Notes under the pieces: generated by a model | What the model saw: only the letters and a program-made list of their open reading frames with translations | Database searches by the model: none | Told to the model about the DNA's origin: nothing | Position numbers and translations under genes: made by a program | Shown here: one piece after another, positions 15,766 to 23,854 of the stretch | Position numbering within the stretch: position 1 is the stretch's first letter | Layout: each line of letters begins with the position of its first letter | DNA from: Thermoplasmata archaeon | Lineage (GTDB): Archaea > Thermoplasmatota > Thermoplasmata > Methanomassiliicoccales > Methanomethylophilaceae | Length of the DNA stretch: 43,721 nucleotides | Assembly: GCA_015063185.1 (NCBI GenBank) | Contig: SUSY01000011.1 | Span: 1-43,721, forward strand | Reading direction: 5' to 3'

Positions 15766-17124
15766 ATGAGCGATTACGAGAACATGACAGTCGAGGAGCG
15801 TCTCGCGAAGGCAGCTAAGCCCGGACAGGACGCGATGGTCCTCCACAAGTATTACGGAGGTAAGGTTGAGATCGTCCCCAAGGCATGTGTCAGGAACTTC
15901 GACGATTTCGCGATCTGGTACTCCCCCGGAGTCGCAGAGCCCTGTAAGGACATCGCGAAGAACCCCGACATGGTATACGAGCACACTTGGAAGTGGAACA
16001 CCGTCGCTGTCGTTTCCGATGGAACCCGTGTCCTCGGACTCGGAGACATCGGACCCGAGGCCGCAATGCCCGTCATGGAGGGAAAGGCCATGCTCTTCAA
16101 GTACCTCGGTGGAGTGGACTGTGTCCCCATCTGTCTCGACACCAAGGATCCTGAGAAGATCATCGAGACCGTCAGGCTCATCGCACCCTCATTCGGAGGA
16201 ATCAACCTCGAGGATATCTCCAACCCTAAGTGCTTCGACATCCTCGATGAGCTCAGAAGGGACTGCAAGATCCCCGTTTGGCACGACGATCAGCAGGGTA
16301 CCGCTACCGTTGAGGTCGCCGGTGCCATCAATGCAATGAAGATCGTCGGAAAGAAGTTGGAGGAGGCGCAGATCACCGTCGTCGGTGCAGGTGCAGCATC
16401 CATCGCCATCTCCAGGCTCCTTCTCGCTACCGGATTCAAGCCCCAGAACATGTGTGTCTGCGACTCCAAGGGAATCCTTAACCTCGAGAGGGATGACGTC
16501 AAGGAGCAGTTCAAGCAGAAGTGGGAACTCTGTGAGAAGACCAACGGAGCAGGAAAGAGGGGAGGACTCAAGGAGGCAATGAAGGGTGCCGATATCGTCA
16601 TCGCAGCATCCAAGGCCGGACCCGGAACTATTCCTCCGGAGTACGTGGACCTCATGGCCGACGACCCCGTCATCTTCGCTACCGCCAACCCCATTCCCGA
16701 GATCTGGCCTTGGGAGGCCAAGGAGCACGGATGTAAGGTCTTCGCGACAGGAAGGTCCGACTTCCCCAACCAGGTCAACAACTCCATGGGATTCCCCGCG
16801 ATCTTCCGTGGTGTGCTCGATGTCAGAGCCAAGACTATCACCGACGAGATGTGCATCGCAGCGGCAAGGGAGCTGGCAGCATGTGCCGAGAGGAAGGGAC
16901 TCACTCCCGACTACATCGTCCCCACCATGTCCGAGACCGACGTCTTCATCAGCGAGGCCGTTGCGGTCGCAGAGAAGGCCATGGAGCAGGGAGTCGCAAG
17001 GCTCAAGCTCTCCAGGCAGGAGCTTCGCGACAGGGCCGAGTTCATGATCAAGAGGTCCAGAGGACTTACCGCTAAGATGATGGACGACGGCTACATCGCC
17101 GACGCTTACAAAGCGTTCGAGTGA
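15766..17124 (+). CDS. NAD(P)-dependent malic enzyme (oxaloacetate-decarboxylating)
   Basis: The 452-residue cytosolic enzyme converts malate to pyruvate and CO2 with NAD(P) reduction, or the reverse. Visible are the malic N-terminal domain (WYSPGVAEPC, GDIGPEAAMPVMEGKAMLFK), the metal-binding segment NLEDIS, the conserved WHDDQQGTA and the Rossmann motif VVGAGAASIA. The start at 15766 lies 8 bases after a clear ribosome binding site; an in-frame ATG at 15697 has none. It is followed by a strong hairpin terminator. Codons are strongly biased to C-ending forms, like the ribosomal genes, suggesting high expression. Confidence 0.93.
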   Translation: MSDYENMTVEERLAKAAKPGQDAMVLHKYYGGKVEIVPKACVRNFDDFAIWYSPGVAEPCKDIAKNPDMVYEHTWKWNTVAVVSDGTRVLGLGDIGPEAAMPVMEGKAMLFKYLGGVDCVPICLDTKDPEKIIETVRLIAPSFGGINLEDISNPKCFDILDELRRDCKIPVWHDDQQGTATVEVAGAINAMKIVGKKLEEAQITVVGAGAASIAISRLLLATGFKPQNMCVCDSKGILNLERDDVKEQFKQKWELCEKTNGAGKRGGLKEAMKGADIVIAASKAGPGTIPPEYVDLMADDPVIFATANPIPEIWPWEAKEHGCKVFATGRSDFPNQVNNSMGFPAIFRGVLDVRAKTITDEMCIAAARELAACAERKGLTPDYIVPTMSETDVFISEAVAVAEKAMEQGVARLKLSRQELRDRAEFMIKRSRGLTAKMMDDGYIADAYKAFE

Positions 17125-17131
17125 AAACAAT

Positions 17132-17150
17132 GAGGGGGAGGATCCCCCTC
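17132..17150 (+). terminator. Hairpin terminator after malic enzyme
   Basis: GAGGGGGA and TCCCCCTC form an 8-base stem with a 3-base loop, 8 bases after the stop, followed by a T-containing stretch. Confidence 0.65.
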
Positions 17151-17223
17151 TATTTTCAAAACACATCCATGCGACATTTTCCGTCGTATCCGTATGTTTT
17201 TTTTCGTTTTTGAATAGGGCGGA

Positions 17224-17254
17224 TTTTATACTATCTTTCTATACATAATGTATA
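17224..17254 (+). promoter_or_regulatory. Promoter with palindromic operator for the phosphonate locus
   Basis: A TATA-like ttttatac (17224-17231) predicts a start near 17255. Between them lies the palindrome TATACAT-A-ATGTATA (17240-17254). A protein bound there would block pre-initiation complex formation, so the plus-strand cluster may be repressible. Confidence 0.5.
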
Positions 17255-17283
17255 CAGTAGTCTTCAGTCAAAGGGGATGTGTC

Positions 17284-18060
17284 ATGAATAAGGTACAACG
17301 TGCACTATTGGTGATGATGGACGACCTCGATGCTGTCTTACGTACTGCGGGAATACCATATACCTTGGCATTCGGTTCTGCACTTGGGGCTGTGAGGCAT
17401 AAGGGATTCATCCCATGGGATGATGATATGGACGTCCTGATTCATAGGGATTATGAGGTGAGGATGGTCCAGGCGTTGAAAGAGGGGCTGGATCCGAAAA
17501 AGTACACCCTTGTGGAGCCGTATACCCAGGATTGGTTGAGGACCTACTATAAAGTGAAATTGAACAATTCTCTTGCCATCGAAGAGAAGTACAAGAACAC
17601 TCGTGTGCACCAGGGTCTGTTCATAGACATATTCATCGCATATCCTTACCCTCGTTCCATGGTGCGCAGGGCATTCTACGGTGCCTTCATGCGTTTCGAT
17701 GCCCTTCTTCATGTGATTTCAGATGGACAGATAGGTAACGAAAAGTATGATCTGATGATGCGCCCGATATTTTTCCTATATAGGGCCACATCCAAATTGT
17801 TGGATTTCGTTACGGAGGGCGTAGTGGACAAATATACGCCACGTACCACGACTTGGAAGAAGTTGATAGATGCTAGTTGTTTCGATGATCATATGGACAT
17901 CGAATTCGAAAACGATCATTGTTACATGATTACCAGGGAGTGGGATATGATGCTGACAGACGAGTTTGGGGATTACATGACCCCTCCACCGGAGGAAGAG
18001 CGTACGACCCACCTAATCGAATATCATTTGGACGATGTTCTTGAGGAGGTGGATCCGTGA
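17284..18060 (+). CDS. LicD-family phosphotransferase (first copy)
   Basis: The 258-residue protein belongs to the LicD/fukutin nucleotidyltransferase-fold family, which moves phosphocholine, ribitol phosphate or similar groups from CDP donors onto glycans. The core GSALGAVRHKGFIPWDDDMD (residues 31-50) carries the conserved acidic residues. I chose ATG at 17284, preceded by aagggga, over one at 17248. It leads the plus-strand cluster of seven genes and overlaps the next by 4 bases. A second LicD lies at 24869. The donor substrate could be a CMP-phosphonate or CDP-polyol made by the cluster. Confidence 0.87.
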   Translation: MNKVQRALLVMMDDLDAVLRTAGIPYTLAFGSALGAVRHKGFIPWDDDMDVLIHRDYEVRMVQALKEGLDPKKYTLVEPYTQDWLRTYYKVKLNNSLAIEEKYKNTRVHQGLFIDIFIAYPYPRSMVRRAFYGAFMRFDALLHVISDGQIGNEKYDLMMRPIFFLYRATSKLLDFVTEGVVDKYTPRTTTWKKLIDASCFDDHMDIEFENDHCYMITREWDMMLTDEFGDYMTPPPEEERTTHLIEYHLDDVLEEVDP

Positions 18061-18782
18061 AGTATGCGGTCTTATCCGATGTACACGGCAATCTGAATGC
18101 GTTGCGTTCGGTCATGAGGTCGATATTTGAGATTGGCGTCGACGGTTGCATTCTCTTGGGCGATCTCGTGGACTACGGGATGCGTTCCAATGAGTGCATA
18201 GAGCTTTTAAAATCGTCTGATGTGGATATAATCTGTAATATCTGGGGGAATCATGAGTATTCGATAATGAATCGTACGTACGACAGATTCTCTTCGGATC
18301 GTGGGAAGGTCTCTGCGATGCATACCAGGGATATACTATCTTCAGATTCCATGACATATCTGGTGGAGGCGATGGAACATTCGGGAACGTTTGAATTTAA
18401 AATCGGTTCCAAATCGTGTCTGGCTCTACACGGATCCATTTCGGACCCTCTTTGGGGTACCTTGGACACATCAGATTTCGATGAAGCCTATGGTGCATTC
18501 GATTATGTCTTCTCGGGACACTCACATGTTCCTCATTATTTCGAAAGATTTTATGTTTGTGACAATCCGGAGACTCGTAACAAGAAGAAAACCGTCTTTG
18601 TGAATCCAGGTTCTGTGGGGCAGCCCCGTAATTTGGACTCCCGTTCTCAGTATGCAATTGTGGATTTTGCTACTGGGGATGTGCACATGATGAAGGCGGA
18701 GTACGATATCAGCGACGAACAATCTTATTTCGACGGTTCGGTGGATGATTTCTACCGTTCAAGGATTTCAAGAGGTGTATGA
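18057..18782 (+). CDS. Calcineurin-like metallophosphoesterase
   Basis: The 241-residue protein shows the two-metal phosphoesterase motifs in order: DVHGN (D8, H10), GDLVD (D36), GNHE (N65, H66) and GHSH near the C-terminus. It most resembles the small YfcE/MJ0936 type of phosphodiesterase. The GTG start at 18057 overlaps the LicD stop (GTGA) and its own stop overlaps the next ATG, so it is translationally coupled within the cluster. Its role may be to hydrolyse a nucleotide-linked or phosphodiester intermediate; the substrate is not known. Confidence 0.88.
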   Translation: MKYAVLSDVHGNLNALRSVMRSIFEIGVDGCILLGDLVDYGMRSNECIELLKSSDVDIICNIWGNHEYSIMNRTYDRFSSDRGKVSAMHTRDILSSDSMTYLVEAMEHSGTFEFKIGSKSCLALHGSISDPLWGTLDTSDFDEAYGAFDYVFSGHSHVPHYFERFYVCDNPETRNKKKTVFVNPGSVGQPRNLDSRSQYAIVDFATGDVHMMKAEYDISDEQSYFDGSVDDFYRSRISRGV

Positions 18783-19528
18783 TGGACATACTTCTGATAA
18801 CTCTTGCAGGGACATCTACCAGATTCTCCAATTCGATTGGGAGGGCATGTCATAAGAGCCTTTACTTTGAGCATGATTTTACCGACTCACTTTTGTATAA
18901 GCAGGTGACGATGTGTCCTGACTTCGATCGTATCGTTTTGGTCGGTGGATTCATGTTCGAGGAATTGAGGGTGGGATTGGATAATCTTCCTCCCGATGTA
19001 CGTTCTAAGATTGTGCTCATCCATAACGAGCGTTTTTCGGACCTTGGTTCAGGATACAGCTTGTATCTGGGTCTGAAAGCCGCACTCGAGATCGGTTTCA
19101 ATCAATTGGTGTTCATGGAAGGGGATCTTTGGGTACGTTCCGATGAATTCATGTCGGTAGTCAAATCCGATTCGGATGTGATCACGGTCAATTCCGAGGA
19201 CATTTTGGCAAAGAAGGCCGTTGCACTATACACGGATATGGATGATGGGATCCATTACATCTATGATACGAACCATTCACATTTGAGGATTGAGGGTGAC
19301 TTCACAGGGATATACAATTCTGGACAGGTGTGGAAATTCATTGACATGTCCCGGGTCACCCGTATTTTGAATTCTATGTCCTTGGAGGAATGGGGCGGCA
19401 CTAATCTCAGATTTATTCAGCATTATTTTGATTCAAAGACATTCAAGGATATCCATATCGTGAAGTTTTCCGAATGGATCAATTGCAATACAGTAGAGGA
19501 CTATTACAGGATTCCGGAGGTGAGGTAA
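18779..19528 (+). CDS. Divergent sugar-phosphate/choline-phosphate-type nucleotidyltransferase
   Basis: The 249-residue protein looks like a GT-A fold nucleotidyltransferase. The N-terminal LAGTSTRF (residues 9-16) and K26 resemble the G-x-x-x-R and lysine of the LicC/RmlA signature, and MEGDLW supplies a metal-binding aspartate. Overall similarity is weak. In LicC-like enzymes this fold makes CDP-choline or CMP-aminoethylphosphonate. In this cluster it is a candidate activator of a phosphonate or sugar phosphate, competing with the fused cytidylyltransferase at 20708 and the IspD-like gene at 23153. It starts within the upstream stop codon and abuts the next gene. Confidence 0.65.
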   Translation: MMDILLITLAGTSTRFSNSIGRACHKSLYFEHDFTDSLLYKQVTMCPDFDRIVLVGGFMFEELRVGLDNLPPDVRSKIVLIHNERFSDLGSGYSLYLGLKAALEIGFNQLVFMEGDLWVRSDEFMSVVKSDSDVITVNSEDILAKKAVALYTDMDDGIHYIYDTNHSHLRIEGDFTGIYNSGQVWKFIDMSRVTRILNSMSLEEWGGTNLRFIQHYFDSKTFKDIHIVKFSEWINCNTVEDYYRIPEVR

Positions 19529-20707
19529 ATGGATTTCAATGAGAAATTGGCAGTAATTAAGAAACTCTCAAAGGAGCGTAAAATCAGGATCATGATCATC
19601 GGCCTCGGAAGTGTGGGCAATTATCTTTTGGATTATCTTGCTTCATCTAACGATGAGGAGATCGAGGTCATCGTAGTTGGTCGTAATGAGGCCAAGATGG
19701 TCTCCGATGTGAACATTGTCAGAGTGGCAGCGCTTATTAGGGGCCGTATCAAGAATAGGGTCACAGTGGTGTCCGATGTAGACCTCAACGATGTCGATTC
19801 GATCACCGATTGTCTGAAGGAGTACGATCCTGACATCATTGTCAACAGCAGTCGTGCCTATGCCGGTCTGAAGTATGGTAGCATCTCTTGGAAGAACATT
19901 CGTGCGTACGGGGTATGGTCGCCTCTTTCCATTAAATACATCAGGAACATAATGGTGGCATACGACGATGCCGGATCTCACGCAATTGTGATCAACACCT
20001 CATATTCGGATGCCGTAAATGCTTGGATCAAATCCGCAGGATTTACCGCGCCGGATTTAGGAAGCGGGAACATCAATCATTTGATACCTAGGATCAAATA
20101 CTCGATCTCCGAGATCTGTGGTATTGAGGATTATTGGAACATTGATCTGACTTATGCCACATCTCACTTCCATGATGTCGTGATAAGCAAGGAAGGTCAG
20201 GATGAAGGTGTGGAGCAGATGTTCGTTGCGACCTATGGTGGGAAGGTGTTGGATCTGGATAAGGCCGACGTCCTTTCCAGATGTAGCATATCAATGCCTA
20301 CGGATGCGAAACGCAACATGATGAATGCATCCAGCAATTTCGAGATAATCCGTGCGATATTGTCCGCAATACGTGATGGTTCGAAGGTAAAGCTCCATTG
20401 TCCAGGTCCTTTCGGGGAGATCGGCGGATATCCCGTCATAATCGATGGCAGTGGCAACGACCCCGTAGGGTACATCGATGAGTCCGTATTCTCACTGGAC
20501 GAAATGCGTTCTAAGAACAGATCCTCCATTTACCTCGATGGTATCGAAGATGTGAGGGGAGGGTCGTTAGTGTATACGGATGAACTGTTGGAGAAGGTGC
20601 GTTCCGCGTTCGGTACGGATTTGCCTAAGGAAGTCCCGTTCGAGGATATCGATATTGTCGCAGGACAAATCGTTTCGGAAATCATCGAAAAGTACAGGGG
20701 TGCATGA
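19529..20707 (+). CDS. Rossmann-fold dehydrogenase-like protein of unknown function
   Basis: The 392-residue protein has an N-terminal nucleotide-binding motif (IMIIGLGSVGN, GLGSVG at 25-30) with a saccharopine-dehydrogenase-like flavour, but I do not recognise the family. The remainder has no diagnostic motif I can name. It starts immediately after the previous stop, and the PEP mutase fusion starts immediately after its own stop. By context it could reduce phosphonoacetaldehyde (to 2-hydroxyethylphosphonate) or phosphonopyruvate, but it is not an iron-type alcohol dehydrogenase of the kind known for that step. Confidence 0.6.
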   Translation: MDFNEKLAVIKKLSKERKIRIMIIGLGSVGNYLLDYLASSNDEEIEVIVVGRNEAKMVSDVNIVRVAALIRGRIKNRVTVVSDVDLNDVDSITDCLKEYDPDIIVNSSRAYAGLKYGSISWKNIRAYGVWSPLSIKYIRNIMVAYDDAGSHAIVINTSYSDAVNAWIKSAGFTAPDLGSGNINHLIPRIKYSISEICGIEDYWNIDLTYATSHFHDVVISKEGQDEGVEQMFVATYGGKVLDLDKADVLSRCSISMPTDAKRNMMNASSNFEIIRAILSAIRDGSKVKLHCPGPFGEIGGYPVIIDGSGNDPVGYIDESVFSLDEMRSKNRSSIYLDGIEDVRGGSLVYTDELLEKVRSAFGTDLPKEVPFEDIDIVAGQIVSEIIEKYRGA

Positions 20708-22003
20708 ATGCCTATCGTGTACACTTGTTTTAGTACGGATGTCATCCATGAGGGTCATCTCAATATCCTGAAGGTAGCGGCTGAATACGGTGATGTCTAC
20801 GTGGGTGTTCTATCGGATGAGGCCACGGTCAGATACAACAAGTTCCCTACCGTGTCCTTCGAAGATAGGATGAGGATGGTCGAGGCACTTCCAGGGATCA
20901 AAGGGGTGTTGATACAGAAGGATATTCTCTATGATGAGATTGTTAACACTTTGAGACCGGACTATGTCATCCATGGGGATAATTGGTTGATGGAACCCCT
21001 GAGTCATATCAGGGATAACGTCGTGAGTCTTCTTTCCGAATATGGCGGAAAGGTCATCGATGTCCCATACACATTCAATGAGAATGTTAGAAAAATCGAT
21101 AAGAGGATCAATGAGAAATTGGCTATGCCCGAATTTAGACGTAAGAGGTTGAAGCAACTTCTCAAGATCCGTCCGATAGTCAAATCCTTGGAAGTACATA
21201 GTGGCCTTACGGGGTTGATCGCCGAGAAGACGGTCATTGAGCATGATGGTTGTTTTGATCAGTTCGATTCCATGTGGTTGAGTTCCTTATGCGATTCCAC
21301 TGCCAAGGGTAAGCCCGATATCGAAGTGGTCGATATGACCTCCAGATTCAGGACGATTGATGACATCATGGAGGTCACCACAAAACCGATTATCTTCGAT
21401 GGGGATACAGGGGGGATACCCGAACACTTTGTCTACATCGTTCGTTCTTTGGAGAGGATGGGTGTTTCCGCAGTCATAATCGAAGACAAGGTCGGTCTCA
21501 AGAAGAACTCATTGTTCGGTACCGAAGTGGATCAGACACAGGATACCATAGAGGGCTTCTGCGAGAAGATCCGTGCAGGCAAGGCTGTCCAGTTGACAGA
21601 CGATTTCATGATCATCGCTAGGATCGAAAGTCTGATTCTGGAGAGGGGAATGGATGATGCGTTGGAGCGTGCACATGCTTATGTCGGTGCCGGTGCGGAC
21701 GGTATCATGATCCATAGTAGGAGGAAAAGTCCTGATGAAATCCTGGAGTTCTGTGACCGTTTTAGGGAAAAGGATGAGACCACGCCCATTGTGGTCGTTC
21801 CAACCTCGTACAATTCGGTGACCGAAGAGGAGTTGGCGGATCACAAGGTGAACATCGTGATATATGCCAATCAATTGACCCGGAGCGCATTCCCTGCTAT
21901 GTCAGAGACCGCCAAGGAGATCCTCAGACATCATCGTGCACTCGAGGTGGATTCCAGATTGATGCCAATCAAGGACATTATATCTTTGATAGATGAGTTG
22001 TAG
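20708..22003 (+). CDS. Cytidylyltransferase-phosphoenolpyruvate mutase fusion (Fom1/AepX-like)
   Basis: The 431-residue protein has two domains. Residues 1 to about 140 are a TagD-like cytidylyltransferase with the HxGH motif (H14-E-G-H17). From about 155 onward is PEP mutase, which rearranges phosphoenolpyruvate to phosphonopyruvate and makes the C-P bond. The mutase signature EDKVGLKKNS (259-268) and the metal-binding D231-G-D233 are intact, which separates it from isocitrate lyase relatives. Fosfomycin Fom1 has the same domain order, and there the first domain adds CMP to 2-hydroxyethylphosphonate. The RTxGIS(T/S) motif common in TagD-type domains is not evident; PYTFNENVRKIDKR stands near there. 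The stop is TAG, with TAA five codons on. Confidence 0.92.
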   Translation: MPIVYTCFSTDVIHEGHLNILKVAAEYGDVYVGVLSDEATVRYNKFPTVSFEDRMRMVEALPGIKGVLIQKDILYDEIVNTLRPDYVIHGDNWLMEPLSHIRDNVVSLLSEYGGKVIDVPYTFNENVRKIDKRINEKLAMPEFRRKRLKQLLKIRPIVKSLEVHSGLTGLIAEKTVIEHDGCFDQFDSMWLSSLCDSTAKGKPDIEVVDMTSRFRTIDDIMEVTTKPIIFDGDTGGIPEHFVYIVRSLERMGVSAVIIEDKVGLKKNSLFGTEVDQTQDTIEGFCEKIRAGKAVQLTDDFMIIARIESLILERGMDDALERAHAYVGAGADGIMIHSRRKSPDEILEFCDRFREKDETTPIVVVPTSYNSVTEEELADHKVNIVIYANQLTRSAFPAMSETAKEILRHHRALEVDSRLMPIKDIISLIDEL

Positions 22004-22011
22004 GTGATGGG

Positions 22012-23133
22012 ATGGATGTAAAGGATTTCGTAGATGCCATTGATGCAAACTTCTTCACAGGAGTTCCGGATTCGCAATTGAAGGCCCTATGTGACTATCT
22101 GATGTGTGAATACGGTATCGATCCGAACCATCATATCATCGCGGCCAATGAGGGTAATTGCGTCGGGATAGCCGCGGGTTATCATATGGCTACGGAAAAG
22201 GTGCCCGTAGTGTACCTTCAGAACAGTGGCGAAGGGAACATAATCAATCCGGTTGCATCTTTGCTTAACAAGGATGTGTACGGCATCCCATGCATCTTCA
22301 TTGTAGGTTGGCGCGGAGAACCCGGTGTCCATGACGAACCACAACATATCTATCAGGGAAAGGTCACCGAATCCCTATTGGATGTGATGGGCATCGATTA
22401 CATGGTGTTGTCCTCCGACACGTCCGCCGAGGAGGTGGTCTCCCGTATGGCGGAGTGGAGAACGATTCTTTCGGAAGGGGGGCAGGTGGCATTCGTCGTC
22501 AGGAAGGGCGCATTGTCCTTTGACGGATCCGTCAGATACGAGGGTCAGGCATCGATGCTCAGGGAGGAGATCATACGTAGCATCACACAGATGAGCGGTA
22601 ATGATCCCATAATCTCTACAACCGGAAAGACATCTCGGGAGTTGTTCGAGATTCGTGAGGCCTCTTTCGACGGACATTCCCGTGATTTTCTCACTGTTGG
22701 TTCCATGGGTCATGCATCGTCCATTGCTCTCGGTGTGGCGATAAAGAAACCTTCTGTGAAGGTCTGGTGCATCGATGGGGATGGTGCGGCGATCATGCAT
22801 ATGGGTGCCATGTCCGTCATAGGTTCTGTGAAACCCAAGAACCTCATTCATGTCGTTATAAACAACAATGCTCACGAATCCGTTGGCGGTATGCCGACCT
22901 CCTCTGTAACGACGGATCTGTGTTCTGTAGCCAGAGCCTGCGGATATGCCAATGTCTTCAAGGCGAGCAATCCGAGCGAACTGTCAGTTGTGTTATCTGA
23001 CGTCAGATCAATGGATGGCCCGTCATTCGTGGAAGTGGATGCGGCGATAGGTTCAAGGCCCGATCTCGGAAGGCCGACCACCTCATCTCAGGAAAATATG
23101 GTCAATTTCATGAAATATCTGAGGGAGATATGA
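22012..23133 (+). CDS. Phosphonopyruvate decarboxylase
   Basis: The 373-residue thiamine-diphosphate enzyme decarboxylates phosphonopyruvate to phosphonoacetaldehyde, the step that makes C-P synthesis irreversible. The Pyr-domain glutamate lies in AANEGNCVGIAAG (E47), and the ThDP/Mg motif runs from GDG (256-258) to INNNAHESVGG (283-293), the wording typical of this family. Fusion of both domains in one chain and the length fit Ppd/AepY. It starts 8 bases after the PEP mutase stop. No AepZ-type transaminase follows, so the fate of phosphonoacetaldehyde is unknown. Confidence 0.92.
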   Translation: MDVKDFVDAIDANFFTGVPDSQLKALCDYLMCEYGIDPNHHIIAANEGNCVGIAAGYHMATEKVPVVYLQNSGEGNIINPVASLLNKDVYGIPCIFIVGWRGEPGVHDEPQHIYQGKVTESLLDVMGIDYMVLSSDTSAEEVVSRMAEWRTILSEGGQVAFVVRKGALSFDGSVRYEGQASMLREEIIRSITQMSGNDPIISTTGKTSRELFEIREASFDGHSRDFLTVGSMGHASSIALGVAIKKPSVKVWCIDGDGAAIMHMGAMSVIGSVKPKNLIHVVINNNAHESVGGMPTSSVTTDLCSVARACGYANVFKASNPSELSVVLSDVRSMDGPSFVEVDAAIGSRPDLGRPTTSSQENMVNFMKYLREI

Positions 23134-23152
23134 ATTCGATTGAGGTGATGCA

Positions 23153-23854
23153 GTGAATGTTGCATTGATTCTTGCAGGCGGTGTAGGTCAGAGGGTGGGC
23201 CTTCACATACCCAAACAGTTCTTGGAGGTACGTGGCAAGCCGATCCTCGCGTACACACTATCTGTTTTCCAGAATCATCCTGATATCGACAAGATATGTG
23301 TTGTCTGTGTGGATGGTTGGGAGCAGGAAGTGGAGTCATATGTGGAGAGGTTTGGGATCACCAAGTTGATCAAGATCATAAAGGGCGGGGATTCCAATAT
23401 GATGTCCATCAGAAACGGCGTCTATGGTATCGGGGACATTGCTGACAAGAATGACATCGTGGTAGTCCATGATGGCGTTCGTCCTCTGATAGACGGCTCC
23501 ATCATAACGGATTGTATCGAGAAATGTAAGGAGTTTGGGAATGGTTGTGCATCCATCCCATTACAGGAGACCATCGTGAGGACGGAGGATCGGATATCTG
23601 GAAAGGTAAATATCGATCGTTCGGAGGTCATGAGGGTGCAGACTCCTCAGGCATACAGATTCGATGATATCTATGGATTGTATTCAGAGGCCGAGAGGGT
23701 CGGAATAACGGATTCGGTCTATGTCAACACTTTGAAGATGGAGTTGGGTGGAACGATCTATTTTTCCAAAGGTTCGTCATTCAACCTGAAGATTACTACA
23801 CGTGACGATCTCGAGATGTTCGATCTCCTGTTGAACAGGACAGGTAGGAATTAA
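23153..23854 (+). CDS. IspD/TarI-like cytidylyltransferase
   Basis: The 233-residue protein is an IspD-superfamily cytidylyltransferase with the CTP loop LAGGVGQR (7-14), K21, VHDGVRPLID and QTPQAYRFD. True IspD belongs to the non-mevalonate isoprenoid pathway, which archaea do not use, so this copy should activate a different substrate: a polyol phosphate (as TarI and human ISPD make CDP-ribitol) or a phosphonate. The GTG start follows a gaggtga site. Its end overlaps the convergent epimerase by 4 bases. Together with LicD proteins it resembles the ISPD-fukutin pairing. Confidence 0.88.
   Translation: MNVALILAGGVGQRVGLHIPKQFLEVRGKPILAYTLSVFQNHPDIDKICVVCVDGWEQEVESYVERFGITKLIKIIKGGDSNMMSIRNGVYGIGDIADKNDIVVVHDGVRPLIDGSIITDCIEKCKEFGNGCASIPLQETIVRTEDRISGKVNIDRSEVMRVQTPQAYRFDDIYGLYSEAERVGITDSVYVNTLKMELGGTIYFSKGSSFNLKITTRDDLEMFDLLLNRTGRN

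Noticed and set aside
16189..17166. 325-codon minus-strand frame opposite malic enzyme
   Set aside because: It is an antisense shadow with low-complexity composition caused by the C-rich third positions of the malic enzyme gene.
23153..23854. IspD as evidence for a non-mevalonate isoprenoid pathway
   Set aside because: No other MEP-pathway gene is nearby, the host is archaeal, and the location among LicD and phosphonate genes favours a different cytidylyltransferase role.
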